A DNA stretch of 64,000 bases from Streptomyces sp. NBC_01233 (GCF_035989305.1 NZ_CP108514.1:9342501-9406500), one strand, 5' to 3'; shown: positions 38,235 to 47,762, counted from the first letter of the stretch. Numbers and translations: made by a program. The notes: a model not told the origin generated them from the letters alone.

Positions 38235-39224
38235 ATGGAATTCACCACCCTCTGGTTCATCCTCATCGCCGTTCTGTGGGCCGGCTTCTTCGTCCTGGAG
38301 GGCTTCGACCTGGGTGTCGGCATGCTCCACGGACTGCTCTCCCGCGACGAAGCCGGCCGACGGGCCGTACTCCACACCATCGGACCGGTATGGGACGGCA
38401 ACGAGGTCTGGCTGGTCACGGCGGGCGCCGCGATGTTCGCCGCCTTCCCGGGCTGGTACGCCACCCTCTTCTCCGGCTTCTACCTCGCCCTCGTCCTCCT
38501 GCTGGCCGGACTCATCGTCCGTGGGATCGCCATCGAGTACCGCGACCGCGTCGACGGCGCGGGGTGGCGGCGGACCTGGACCGTCCTGCTGACCGCCGGC
38601 AGCCTGACCGTCCCACTGGTCCTCGGCATCGCCCTCGGAGGCCTGCTGCACGGCGTACCCATCGGCGGCGACCAGGAGTACGCGGGCACCTTCGCGGACC
38701 TGTTCACCGGCTACGGCGTCTTCACCGGCATCACCCTGACCGTGCTCTGCGTCCTGCACGGCGCGACCTTCCTCGCCCTCAAGACCAGCGGCGAGATCCG
38801 CGAAAGGGCGCACCGGCTCGCCCGCCGCACCGTCCTGCCCGTCGGCCTGGTCGTCCTCGCCTTCGTCTTCTGGACACGCTCCCTCGCCGACCGGGGCATC
38901 CTCGTCAACCTCGTCGAACTCGCCGCCGTCCTGGCCGTCGCCGCCGCGGCCTGGGCCATCAGCAGCAGCCACGACGGCTGGGCCTTCGGGGCCACCACCC
39001 TCGCGATGGCCGCAACCGTGGCATCGCTGTTCACGGAGCTCTATCCGGGGGTCATGGTCTCCAGCACCGACAGCGCCTTCGACCTGACCGTCCACAACAC
39101 CGCGTCCGGCCCCTACGCACTCAAGGTCATGACCGTCGTCGCCCTCGTCCTGCTCCCCGTCGTCCTCGTCTACCAGGGCTGGACCTACCACGTCTTCCGC
39201 CAGCGGATCTCCGCCGACCGATGA
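38235..39224 (+). CDS. cydB: Cytochrome bd oxidase subunit II
   Basis: A 329-residue membrane protein: TLWFILIAVLWAGFFVLEGFDLGVGML at the N-terminus, GPVWDGNEVWLVTAGAAMFAAFPGWYA, and SSTDSAFDLTVHNTASGPYALKVMT, all CydB signatures. Together with CydA it forms the bd-type terminal oxidase. ATG 38235 is preceded by CGGAAGG. A further ATG overlaps its stop at 39221, but the small frame there is not convincing. Confidence 0.95.
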   Translation: MEFTTLWFILIAVLWAGFFVLEGFDLGVGMLHGLLSRDEAGRRAVLHTIGPVWDGNEVWLVTAGAAMFAAFPGWYATLFSGFYLALVLLLAGLIVRGIAIEYRDRVDGAGWRRTWTVLLTAGSLTVPLVLGIALGGLLHGVPIGGDQEYAGTFADLFTGYGVFTGITLTVLCVLHGATFLALKTSGEIRERAHRLARRTVLPVGLVVLAFVFWTRSLADRGILVNLVELAAVLAVAAAAWAISSSHDGWAFGATTLAMAATVASLFTELYPGVMVSSTDSAFDLTVHNTASGPYALKVMTVVALVLLPVVLVYQGWTYHVFRQRISADR

Positions 39225-39343
39225 AGGGCAGCCGCGGGCTGGTCCTGGGCCTCGGTGGAACCGTCGTGGGTTCCGTCGAGGCCTGCGACGACGCGACGTT
39301 GAGGGGGCTCTTCCTCATCCCTTCGCGAAGTGGTCCGACGGCT

Positions 39344-39950
39344 TCACGCCGTGGTCCTGTCGTCGATCGCGTAGCCGAGGTGCTGAGCCACGTCGGTCAC
39401 CCCGTCCACGGTCCGGCACAGCCGCTCGATCGACGCTGTGCCGGATCTCGGCGGCCAGCTCCTCGTCGGTGCGGAGGAACACCTTGAGGAGATCGGCGCG
39501 GCTGACGATGCCCAGGAGCCTGCCGTCGGCGTCGACGACCGGGAGCCGCTTGACGTGGCGGTCCGCCATGAGGCGTGCCGGCCGGTGCTTGGACCAGCCG
39601 TTCCGGTTGGCGTGCTCGGCCGCCTCCATCTGCAGGCGGGCGCTGTCGCGGAGGACGATCTCGGCGAGGCGGGCGGTGGCGGCGCTGGCCGGGATGGGGC
39701 CGCGGAAGCCGTGCCGGACCTGGCGGGGGAGGTAGCCGCAGTGGTCCAGGTGGGCGTGCGTGACGACGACGGCGCGGATGTCGGAGGCGTCGCAGGGCAG
39801 CTTGTCCCAGTTGCGGCGGCGCAGGTCCGCGACACCCTGGAAGAGTCCCCAGTCGACGAGGATCCGGGCGTGGTCGCCCTCGATCAGGAACTTGCTGCCG
39901 GTGACCGTCCGGACACCGAGGAATCTCAGCAGTGCCGGACGGGGGCGGGA
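39344..39950 (-). pseudogene. Chimeric remnant: MBL-fold hydrolase N-terminus joined to CBS-domain C-terminus
   Basis: The 5' part encodes a metallo-beta-lactamase-fold exoribonuclease-like protein ([25 protein letters not shown]...[18 protein letters not shown], with the HxHxDH zinc motif, then [23 protein letters not shown]). Without a frame change it becomes CBS-domain sequence ([46 protein letters not shown]), then shifts frame into the end of a BON domain ([18 protein letters not shown]). Two internal deletions thus fused pieces of two genes. Start uncertain. Unlikely to be an MBL enzyme, since most of the fold is lost. Confidence 0.8.
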
Positions 39951-40059
39951 GGCGGGGCCGGCTGGGACATGGCAGCGGCCCTCCTTTCGGGACTGGTGCC
40001 GGATTCCACCGTCGCATCCGCCACGACGCGACAGAGAGACCCCACCGGTCCCCTTGCGG

Positions 40060-40074
40060 GGGCCGACCGGCCCA
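40060..40074. promoter_or_regulatory. Candidate DevR/OsdR-type box upstream of the alcohol dehydrogenase gene
   Basis: GGGCC-GACCG-GCCCA, 70 bases before the ATG at 40144. It matches the 15-bp pattern seen upstream of several genes in this island (see 48629). Confidence 0.4.
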
Positions 40075-40143
40075 AGCGGCAGGGAAGCATGTGGGCACAG
40101 CCTGGCGGTGACCCCTTCCCGCGCAGACAGAGAGGCCGCAGTC

Positions 40144-41220
40144 ATGAAGGCACTCGTCTTCGAAGGTCCCGGACAGACCTCCTGGCAGGACGTCCCGGAC
40201 CCCGCGATCAAGGACGCCGCCGACGCGATCATCCGGGTCGACGCCGTCACCATTTGTGGCACCGACCTGCACATCATCAAGGGCGACGTACCCGAAGTGA
40301 CACCCGGCCGCATCCTCGGCCACGAGGCCGTCGGAACCGTGGTCGAGATCGGCGGCGACGTACGCAGCGTCCGCCCCGGCGACCGCGTCCTCGTCTCCTG
40401 CATCTCCGCATGCGGCCGCTGCCGCTTCTGCCGCGAGGGCCGCTACGGCCAGTGCCGCGGAGGCGGCGGCTGGGTCCTGGGCCACACCATCGACGGCGCC
40501 CAGGCCGAATACCTCCGCGTGCCCTTCGCCGATCTCTCCGTCCACCCCCTCCCCAGCGCCGTGAGCAGCCACGATGCCGTACTCCTCGCCGACATCTTCC
40601 CGACCTCCTACGAGGTGGGTGTGCTCAACGGGAACGTGCGCCCCGGTGACACGGTCGTCGTGGTCGGTGCCGGACCCATCGGCCTGGCCGCCATCGCCAC
40701 CGCGAAGCTCTACAGCCCCGGGCGGATCATCGCCGTCGACCTCGCCGCCTCCCGCCTGGCGGCCGCACGGGACCTCGGTGCCGATGCCACGGCCAGCGCG
40801 CGGGAGGAACCCGAGCGGCTGGTCGAGGACCTGACCGACGGTCTCGGCGCGGACGTGGCGATAGAGGCCGTGGGTTTGCCCGAGACGTTCGAGATGTGCA
40901 CCCGCATGGTCCGCCCCGGCGGACGCGTCGCCAACATCGGCGTCCATGGCAAGCCCGCCACGCTGCACCTCGAAGACCTCTGGATCAAGGACGTCACCAT
41001 CACCACGGGCCTCGTCGACACCCACTCCACCCCCATGCTGCTGCGCATGATGGCCGCAGGCCGCCTCCCCGGCGCCGCGATGGTCACCCACCGCTTCGAG
41101 CTGGACCAGATGGAGGAGGCGTACGACGTCTTCTCGCGCGCCGGCGACACCGGCGCCCTCAAAGTCGTACTGGGCGGAACGCCGCACGACACGGTGGCCG
41201 TACCGCCCCAGGAGCAGTGA
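40144..41220 (+). CDS. Zinc-dependent alcohol dehydrogenase
   Basis: A 358-residue MDR-family enzyme: catalytic zinc site [12 protein letters not shown] (Cys) and [12 protein letters not shown] (His-Glu); structural zinc cysteines in [20 protein letters not shown]; Rossmann motif [14 protein letters not shown]. It oxidises or reduces a small alcohol/aldehyde with NAD(P). ATG 40144 is where homology begins. The candidate DevR-type box upstream and the position in a low-oxygen island suggest a fermentative role, but the substrate is unknown. The following HTH/PPOX gene starts 5 bases after its stop. Confidence 0.92.
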   Translation: MKALVFEGPGQTSWQDVPDPAIKDAADAIIRVDAVTICGTDLHIIKGDVPEVTPGRILGHEAVGTVVEIGGDVRSVRPGDRVLVSCISACGRCRFCREGRYGQCRGGGGWVLGHTIDGAQAEYLRVPFADLSVHPLPSAVSSHDAVLLADIFPTSYEVGVLNGNVRPGDTVVVVGAGPIGLAAIATAKLYSPGRIIAVDLAASRLAAARDLGADATASAREEPERLVEDLTDGLGADVAIEAVGLPETFEMCTRMVRPGGRVANIGVHGKPATLHLEDLWIKDVTITTGLVDTHSTPMLLRMMAAGRLPGAAMVTHRFELDQMEEAYDVFSRAGDTGALKVVLGGTPHDTVAVPPQEQ

Positions 41221-41225
41221 GTGCC

Positions 41226-41912
41226 GTGAAGAGCACGCCGAGCATCCACCCTCAGCAGTCCGGCGAGACGGCCGGACGCACCGACCTCGGCCGCCGCATG
41301 GCGGCCCGCCGCACCGCCCTCGGCCTGAGCCGTGACGAACTGGGCCACCAGTGCGGAGCCGATGGCAACTACATCGCCTATCTGGAGGAGCACGCGGCCT
41401 CGCCGGCCATCGGTACCCTCGTCCGCATCGCCGACGCCCTGGGCATCACGGTCGATGACCTGACCGGCGCGAGCGCCGGCAGGGTCCGGGGCCGTTCCGC
41501 CGCCCGCCGAGACACCGCGCTGGTCCCGCTGGAGGAGGCCGAGTGCCGAACGCTGCTGGGTACGCACGGAGTGGGACGCATCGCCGTGTTCACCCCCGAA
41601 GGGCCGGCCGTCCTCCCGGTCAACTACCTGATCGCAGGCCCCGACATCGCGTTCCGCACCGCTGTGGAAGCCATCGCGGCCAGAGCGGCGGGCACAGAGG
41701 CGGCCTTCGAGATCGACAACATCGACGACGTCACCGCCGGCGGTTGGAGCGTCCTTGCCGTGGGTGAACTGGAAGCCGTCTCGGACTCCGAAGAGATCCA
41801 GCACCTGACGGCCACGGCCCGGGCCCAGCCCTGGGCCGGCGGCCCGCGCACCCACTGGATGAAACTCACTCCCGTCCGGCTCACCGGCCGTCGCGTGGTG
41901 CACGAGTCATGA
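41226..41912 (+). CDS. HTH (Xre-type) fused to pyridoxamine 5'-phosphate oxidase-like domain
   Basis: A 228-residue protein. Residues 20-80 are an Xre-type helix-turn-helix (RMAARRTALGLSRDELGHQCGADGNYIAYLEEHAASPAIGTLVRIADALGITVDDL); residues 95-225 are a PPOX-like split-barrel flavin-binding domain (LVPLEEAECRTLLGTHGVGRIAVFTPEGPAVLPVNYLIAGPDIAFRTA...AFEIDNIDD). Fusions of this kind are common in actinobacteria and may bind flavin or F420 as a redox sensor. Start GTG 41226, with AGGAG inside the end of the dehydrogenase gene, so the two are co-transcribed. Confidence 0.85.
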   Translation: MKSTPSIHPQQSGETAGRTDLGRRMAARRTALGLSRDELGHQCGADGNYIAYLEEHAASPAIGTLVRIADALGITVDDLTGASAGRVRGRSAARRDTALVPLEEAECRTLLGTHGVGRIAVFTPEGPAVLPVNYLIAGPDIAFRTAVEAIAARAAGTEAAFEIDNIDDVTAGGWSVLAVGELEAVSDSEEIQHLTATARAQPWAGGPRTHWMKLTPVRLTGRRVVHES

Positions 41913-42285
41913 GCGAAGTGGGCGCGGTCGTCTTCGACACCGACGGAGGACCCCTGGCCACGGCGGTCCGCCACGCGGCCGCTTGGAAGGCGACCTTCGA
42001 CGGTTGCCCACGCCATGGCAGCCGTCTCCCGCCGACCGACCACCGCGTCCGTTCGATGCCGCCCGCGCCTACCGGGACCTCGTCGACGGCAGGTCCCGTC
42101 GCGACGACGTAGGCGTTCCTCGCCTCACGTCACATCGACCTGCCGCACGGCTCGGGCGTCGAACTCCTCCTGTGCATCGCACGTTTCTGGGCCGGCGCCG
42201 AGACCTGGGACACCGACCTCGGCCGCTATCGGATCCGGGGCGTTGTCGGCCCGGACGAGACCACGAGGCCTACCCCGAGGCCGCC
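41909..42285 (+). pseudogene. Chimeric remnant: HAD phosphatase/phosphoglucomutase plus GH65 phosphorylase
   Basis: ATG 41909 (overlapping the previous stop) begins SEVGAVVFDTDGGPLATAVRHAAAWKATFDG, the start of a beta-phosphoglucomutase-like HAD protein. In other frames follow RPFDAARAYRDLVDGRSRRDDVG (same family), LLLCIARFWAGAETWDTDLGRYRIRGVVGPDE and then HEAYPEAAVPG, which belong to GH65 maltose/trehalose/kojibiose phosphorylases. Multiple frameshifts and a deletion joined two functionally linked genes. Non-functional. Confidence 0.75.
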
Positions 42286-44735
42286 GTACCCGGCATCGTC
42301 ACGGTCGCCCAGCTGCCGTTGTTCACCGTGTACACCGTCAGCCTGCGGTTGACCGTGTCACCGTGCCCGTCGAAGGCGACGCGGCCCGTGACACCGTCGA
42401 AGGCCAGCCGCGCCACGGCCTGCGGCAGTTTCGCCCGGGCGTTGTGGGGGAGGGTGCCGCCGTTGGCCGTCACGACGGCCTTCACCGCATCGATGAGGGT
42501 CCAGGTCGCGTCGTACGCGTAGGGGCCGTACCAGCCGGCCGCCTCCGGGTACCCCGCCTTCCGGTACCGGGCGAGGAAGTCCTGCCCTGCCGCCGACTCC
42601 TCGGCGGGTACGCCGATGTTGGTCGCGAGGTCACCCTCGGCCTTCGGGTTCGCCGTGAGGAACTGCTGGTCGAAAATGCCGTCGCCGCCCATCAGCGGGA
42701 CGTTCACCCCCGCCTGCTTGAGCTGTTGGGAGAGCGACGCTGCGGTGTCGTAGTAGCCGCCGAAGTAGACGGCGTCGGCGCCTGCGGACCGCACCCTCTC
42801 GGCGAGGCCCGCGAAGGCGCGTTCCGCGGGATCGACCTGCTCGGTGCCGACGACGGTCCCGCCGAGCTCCGTGAACTCGGTCGTGAAACCGGAGGTGAGG
42901 GTGGTTCCGTGGGCGCTCGCGTCGTCGACCACGTAGAGCTTCGTCTTCTTCGCCGCGCCGTGCAGGTACCGGGCGGCGAACGGCCCCTGGTCGACGTCCG
43001 TGGCGACGGTGCGGAAGTAGGTGGAGTACGGACGCGACTTGGTGCCGGAGGCCCAGTCGGGGCCCAGCGTCAGCACAGGGTCGGTGTTGCCCGGTGACAC
43101 GTTGACCACGTCCGCCCGCTCGAGCGGTGCCACCAGGGTCCGGGCGACACCGGAGTTGAGGGGTCCGACGACCCCCAGCACCTTCTCGTCGGACACGAAC
43201 CGGGCGGCGTTGGGCGCACCCTTGGCGGGGTCGGCCCCGTCGTCCAGGGCCTTGATCTCGAATTTCACGCCGGGAACATGCCCGGTTTCGTTCGCAGTCC
43301 TGGCCGCCAGGTCGGCGGAGTTCCTGATACCGACGCCCATTGAGGACAGCCCACCGCTCAGCGGTGCGTCCACCCCGATCACCACCGTGACGGAGGAGGC
43401 CCCCGAGCCGCTGCCGGCCGCCCCGCCGCCGCGGGGTGCGTCATCGTCATGGGTGAGGGTCCAGGTCAGGACAGAGCTCGTGGCGAGCGTGGCCAGCGCC
43501 GCGCCCAGGACCGCGGAGCGCCGGGTGAGGGCCCGCCGCCGGGCGGACGCCCGCTCGCCGTGCTCCGTCTTGGCCGTCGCCCGATGCGTGACCGGGTCTT
43601 CGGCCGGAGGTACGGGCACGGGCGCGCCGGCCGGCCGGTCCGGCACGGGGCGCCGCGGGGCGCCGGCCGCGGACCCGGAGTCCAGGACCGTGGGGATCTG
43701 CGGTGACGGCGTCGTCGATGGTGCCTGCTCCGGCGCCGCTGAGGAAATGTGCTCCGCCGCCGCGTCCGGTGCCGGTACGGGGGTCGCCCTCGGATCGGGC
43801 AGAGGTGTGGGACCGGGCACGGGCTCGGGCTCGGGTTGAGGCGCGGACTCGTGCCCCGGCCCGTGCCCCGGCCCGTTCCCCGCGGATGCGTCGGCCCGGG
43901 GCGGGGAGGACCGCAGCACCGACGCCAGCATCTCGGCCGCTTCCGCCGCGCCCACGCGCTGCGCCGGGTCCTTGGTGAGGAGTGCGTCGAGCACGGCCGC
44001 CAGCGGGCCGGCGTGGACCGGCGGCCGGTGCGGGCGGGTGAACACGGCCACGGCGAGGGCGTGGAGCCCCTCCGCATCGAACGGCGGGTGCCCCTCGACG
44101 GCGTGGTAGAGGGTGGCGCCGAGCGCCCACAGGTCGTTGGCGGGGGTCGGGCGCTTGCCCTCGAGCTGCTCCGGCGGCATGTACTGCGGCGTCCCGATGA
44201 CGATCCCGCTGTGGCTCAGCTTTGTCGTGGCGTCCGCGAGGTGGGCGATGCCGAAGTCGGTGAGGACGACGCGGTCCTTGGTCAGGAGCACGTTGTCCGG
44301 CTTGATGTCGCGGTGGATGATCCGCGCCCCGTGCGCCTCGGCCAGCGCGTCGAGCATGGCGGCGCCGATCTCGGCCACCCGCTGTACGGGCAGCCGGCCC
44401 CGGCTGCGGATGGCGTCGGCCAGGGACTGCCCGCGGATCAATTCCATGACGATGACGGGGGCTCCGCGGTGCTCCACGACGTCATGGATGGTGATGATCC
44501 CGGGGTGGCTGAGAGTGACCGCTGCGCGGGCCTCGCCGATGAACCGCCGGAGCAGCGCGGCGCGGTCGCCGTCCTCCATGCCCGGCGGGAAGAGGATCTC
44601 CTTGACGGCGACCTCGCGTCCGAAGAGGCGCTGGTCGAAGCCACGCCAGACCCGGCCCATACCGCCCTGGCCAATACGTTCGACCAGCTGGTACCGGCCG
44701 GCGATGAGTTCGGGATTCTGCTCGGTCACGCGCAC
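42270..44735 (-). CDS. Receptor-like Ser/Thr protein kinase fused to a type-1 periplasmic binding domain
   Basis: An 821-residue protein. Kinase domain (about 12-275): GQGGMGRVW P-loop, VAVKEI Lys, HRDIKPDNVLL near residue 142, DFGIAHL near 163, and GTPQYMPPEQ. Then a Pro-rich linker, a membrane segment (AVLGAALATLATSSVLTWTL, about 407-428) and an extracellular region (about 440-815) like branched-chain amino-acid-binding proteins: VVIGVDAPLSGGLSSMGVGIRNSADLA, VLGVVGPLNSGVA, YFRTVATDVDQGPFAARYL, GADAVYFGGYYDTAASL. Architecture implies ligand binding outside, phosphorylation inside. Start is GTG 44735 or GTG 44729; no strong ribosome site. Confidence 0.93.
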   Translation of the reverse strand: MRVTEQNPELIAGRYQLVERIGQGGMGRVWRGFDQRLFGREVAVKEILFPPGMEDGDRAALLRRFIGEARAAVTLSHPGIITIHDVVEHRGAPVIVMELIRGQSLADAIRSRGRLPVQRVAEIGAAMLDALAEAHGARIIHRDIKPDNVLLTKDRVVLTDFGIAHLADATTKLSHSGIVIGTPQYMPPEQLEGKRPTPANDLWALGATLYHAVEGHPPFDAEGLHALAVAVFTRPHRPPVHAGPLAAVLDALLTKDPAQRVGAAEAAEMLASVLRSSPPRADASAGNGPGHGPGHESAPQPEPEPVPGPTPLPDPRATPVPAPDAAAEHISSAAPEQAPSTTPSPQIPTVLDSGSAAGAPRRPVPDRPAGAPVPVPPAEDPVTHRATAKTEHGERASARRRALTRRSAVLGAALATLATSSVLTWTLTHDDDAPRGGGAAGSGSGASSVTVVIGVDAPLSGGLSSMGVGIRNSADLAARTANETGHVPGVKFEIKALDDGADPAKGAPNAARFVSDEKVLGVVGPLNSGVARTLVAPLERADVVNVSPGNTDPVLTLGPDWASGTKSRPYSTYFRTVATDVDQGPFAARYLHGAAKKTKLYVVDDASAHGTTLTSGFTTEFTELGGTVVGTEQVDPAERAFAGLAERVRSAGADAVYFGGYYDTAASLSQQLKQAGVNVPLMGGDGIFDQQFLTANPKAEGDLATNIGVPAEESAAGQDFLARYRKAGYPEAAGWYGPYAYDATWTLIDAVKAVVTANGGTLPHNARAKLPQAVARLAFDGVTGRVAFDGHGDTVNRRLTVYTVNNGSWATVTMPGTAASG

Positions 44736-45174
44736 ACTCTAGATCCTGCTGAGCCGATCAGGTGACGGAAGTTTGGCTTGATCACCCCTCATGGTGATCA
44801 CGACCCCCAAGGCCCTGGCTATCGGTGCTGAAGTGTCCCGGAAGGCTCGCAACGCCTGCCCTACGGCTGGGTCAGAGGCCCGCACGCTGGCCGACCGCGG
44901 ATTCGAGTGGGCGGCGTAGAAGGGGCCGGGGCGGCCTGGTGCTCCCGCGGGGGAGTGGCCGGCTCAGCGATCTCCGCCTCCGACGGCGCATTCAGCCAGA
45001 CTGGTTCGCCCTCCCGGAAGGCCCTTGGAGCGATGGCGCTTGCCGGTGCCGCAGGTTAGCGATCTTGATGCGGGTCGCTGCGTGGAGCTTCGGCGGGCCG
45101 GCTCGTGACCTGACGTAGGGTGATCAGCGCAGCAGTACCGCACGACGAACAGCACCGAGGGACGGACCACCCCA
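44736..45174. other. Divergent intergenic region, no gene recognised
   Basis: Lies between the leftward kinase gene and the rightward DIP1984-like gene; promoters of both are expected. No recognisable protein fragment. Confidence 0.5.
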
Positions 45175-45645
45175 ATGAAGCTCGGCGAAGCACTGGCGAA
45201 TCGCGCCGAGGCGGCTCGCCGCGTCGAGCAGCTGAGGGCCCGCATCGTGGCCAACGCCCGCCACCAAGAGGGCGAGACCCCCGCTGAAGACCCGGCCGTA
45301 CTGCTCGCCGAGGTCACCGAGACCCTCACCACCCTGGAGTCCCTGATCCGGCGCATCAACCGGACCAACGCCGCCGTCGACATGGGCGCCGACGGCACGC
45401 TCACCGACGCCCTCGCCCGCCGCGACACATTGCGCCTGCGCCACTCCGTGCTCACCTCGGCTGCCGACGCAGCCGCCGGCAGCGGGGAACGAGGCCACGG
45501 CCGCCAGCTGCGCTCCGAGCTGATGGTGCTTCCGGCGCTGCCCGTCGCCGAATTGCGCGCTCAGGCCGACGACGCCGCCCGCGAGATCCGTGAGATCGAC
45601 GTACGCATCCAGCGCACCAACTGGGAGGCCGACCTCCTGGACTGA
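45175..45645 (+). CDS. DIP1984-family (DUF6847) protein
   Basis: A 156-residue helical protein: MKLGEALANRAEAARRVEQLRARIVANARHQEGETPAEDPAVLLAEV...LIRRINRTNAAVDMGADGTLTDALARRDTLRLRH...RQLRSELMVLPALPVAELRAQADDAAREIREIDVRIQRTNWEADLL. This matches the DIP1984 family, a small conserved protein of unknown function with coiled-coil character, related cases being found near DNA-repair or mobile regions. ATG 45175. Typical length. Confidence 0.85.
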   Translation: MKLGEALANRAEAARRVEQLRARIVANARHQEGETPAEDPAVLLAEVTETLTTLESLIRRINRTNAAVDMGADGTLTDALARRDTLRLRHSVLTSAADAAAGSGERGHGRQLRSELMVLPALPVAELRAQADDAAREIREIDVRIQRTNWEADLLD

Positions 45646-46206
45646 GACCCGCGATGTGGAGCAGGTAGTCACTCCGGAGGCGTGCACAACCGAGGGCCGG
45701 CGGTTACCGGCCCGGCTGGCGCGCGGAGAGCAGCGCATCGGGTTCGACTCCCGAGACGACAGTGCAGCTCAGCAGCGTGACGAGTCACAGCGCATCGCGC
45801 ACATCTCATCACCACGTGCAGATCCGATCGTGACGAGGGCGGGTTCGGGGCATCCGCATCGCAGGACGGCGCCCGGCCCAGGAGCTCACGCTCCCGGTCC
45901 GGGCGCCGTGTCGTGCGCGGCCTCGGCGTGGTCTCGCCGAGGCCGCCGCATTGCCGTCAAATGACCTGCTCCGTGCCTGCGCCTCCGCTCAGGGGCGGAA
46001 CGCGGGAAGGCATTTCGATCAGCCGGCCGGACGTAGCCGCCGAGCAATTCCCTGTCGGTCCCCGGGTGCGCCGGCTTGCCGTTCCCCTGCCACGCGCCCT
46101 GCGACGCCCTGGTCCGGGCTCGGCATTCCGGTCGGTGCCGGGGTGCTGGGCCTGGTATCCGCTCATCTGGTGATGCAGCGCCGAGACCTCGGGCCCTGAG
46201 GGGTGC
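45646..46206. other. Intergenic; hairpin at 45917-45946, no gene recognised
   Basis: A 12-bp stem (45917-45928 with 45935-45946) may terminate the DIP1984-like transcript. The remainder has no recognisable coding sequence. Confidence 0.5.
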
Positions 46207-46835
46207 CTACTCTCGGATCTCCAGAACGTCGGTGACGGGGCGGCGGGGTGTTCCGGGCCCGTGAGGTCCGTAGCCGAGGCGCAGGACCATCTGGACCTGG
46301 CCCATCACCTCGACCGGTCGCGGACCGTCCACCGCAGTTCCGGCCATTCCAGGGGCTGAGAGGCCATCGAGGTGGCCAGACCGCCGGAGGTGGCCTGGAC
46401 CTGGAGGAGGACACGCTCCAGCGCCTGCCCGGCCCGTAGCCAGTCGACTCGCGTGTCCGTCGAAGAGCCGAGCAGGGCCAGTTGCGGCCGCTTCTCGAAG
46501 ACGGCCCAGCCGCGATCCGCCGCAGGACGGTCCCGGCCGAAGTCGCGTACGGGGGAGGGGCCTGCGGAGCTGCGCGGGCCGAAAGCTACGGGGGGAATGC
46601 CGTCACGGCGTGCTCCGATCGAGGCATGCGCATCGGAGACCCAGGCAGAGGTCTCCGCCCGGACGAGCGGATCGATGTCCTCCCGGTGTTCTACGTCCCG
46701 CACCAGCCCGAGATCTGGGCGCAGGTAGACCTTCAGCAGGTCACCGCGGCCGATGCCGCCGGTCAAGCGGCCGTCGCCGTTCCAGCCGTCTGGGCGGCCG
46801 GCCTTGCCGGACACCGCACACCGCCCACCGCACAC
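46207..46835 (-). pseudogene. Chimeric remnant: CBS-domain piece joined to Acg-type nitroreductase
   Basis: The minus strand starts with CBS-domain sequence (NGDGRLTGGIGRGDLLKVYLRPD) and, without a frame change, becomes the C-terminal half of an Acg-like nitroreductase (DPLVRAETSAWVSDAHASIGARRDGIPPVAFGPRSS...WAVFEKRPQLALLGSSTDTRVDWLRAGQALERVLLQVQATSGGLATSMASQPLEWPELR). One missing C near 46322 shifts frame; the rest (PVEVMGQVQMVLRLGYGPHGPGTPRRPVTDVLEIRE) follows to the stop at 46207. Fossil of two deleted genes. Confidence 0.8.
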
Positions 46836-46856
46836 AGCTGCACCGGTGGGCCACCC

Positions 46857-47726
46857 CTACTCATGGGCGACGACCGCCACTGGAGCGGCAGCATGGTGCA
46901 GGACCGCGTGGGCGACAGAGCCCAGGTGCGTGCCGAGGGGGGAGCGGCGCAGGTGGCGTCCGACGACGACGAGTTGCGCGCCGTGTGAGGCCCGGACGAG
47001 ATGGTCGCCCGCGGATCCCATGAACACGCTGTGGCTGACGTCCACGTCCGGGAACTTGTGCCGCCAGGGCAGCAGCATGTCGTCCACCATGTGCGTGACG
47101 CTGCGGCCGATGTCCTGCTCGGCGTCCGGGTCGAAGAACGGGACGTACCTGTACGCGGTCGGCATCTTCCAGCCGTGCACGGCCCGCAGCACACAGTTGC
47201 GCCGGGCCGCCTCTTCGAAGGCGAAGGCGAGCACACGGTCGCACGATTCGTGAATGTCGACCCCCAGGACCACTTCGGAGCCGGAACCGATCCGAGGGCT
47301 GTCCGGGTCGTCGGCGACCCGGACCATGACGACCGGGGTGCCGGTCGCCACCAGGGTGGACAGCGCCACTGAGCCGACGATGAACCCGACCAGCCCGCCC
47401 AGGCCCCGCGAGCCCAGGACCAGCAGTCCGGCGTCGGCGGCCTCGGACGCCAAGGCCGCCGCCGGCCGGGCAGCCAGGCAGCGAGTCGTGATCTCCAGCC
47501 GGGGATGGCGTTGGTGCAGCTCGTCCACCGCCTCCGTCAGCGCCTGATCGGCCCAGCGATCCACGTCCTGGCGGCCCAGACCGGGGAACACCGGGTCCAG
47601 GGGCCAGTCGACGGCGTGGACGAGGCGCAGGGGCACGTGCCTGACATCAGCTTCCTGTGCGGCCCAGCGCGCGGCTGCCCGGCTCTCGGGGGAGCCGTCG
47701 ACTCCGACGGTTACGTGGTGTGGCAT
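46857..47726 (-). CDS. Universal stress protein, two UspA domains
   Basis: A 289-residue tandem Usp. Domain 1 (1-145) has [21 protein letters not shown] and the ATP-binding motif GSRGLGGLVGFIVGS; domain 2 (155-289) has VVLGVDIHESCDRVLAFAFEEA and GRHLRRSPLGTHLGS. ATG 47726. It lies 36 bases downstream of the CBS-BON gene and is probably in its operon. Homologues belong to the DevR/OsdR stress regulon in Mycobacterium and Streptomyces. Confidence 0.93.
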   Translation of the reverse strand: MPHHVTVGVDGSPESRAAARWAAQEADVRHVPLRLVHAVDWPLDPVFPGLGRQDVDRWADQALTEAVDELHQRHPRLEITTRCLAARPAAALASEAADAGLLVLGSRGLGGLVGFIVGSVALSTLVATGTPVVMVRVADDPDSPRIGSGSEVVLGVDIHESCDRVLAFAFEEAARRNCVLRAVHGWKMPTAYRYVPFFDPDAEQDIGRSVTHMVDDMLLPWRHKFPDVDVSHSVFMGSAGDHLVRASHGAQLVVVGRHLRRSPLGTHLGSVAHAVLHHAAAPVAVVAHE

Positions 47727-47762
47727 GGATGCAACCTTTCTCTTGCGGGTCGACGCCGCTAT

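Noticed and set aside
39221..39487. Small plus-strand frame starting in the cydB stop (ATGA)
   Set aside because: Overlap start is tempting, but the product has no motif, becomes Arg/Pro-rich and lies opposite the MBL-CBS remnant.
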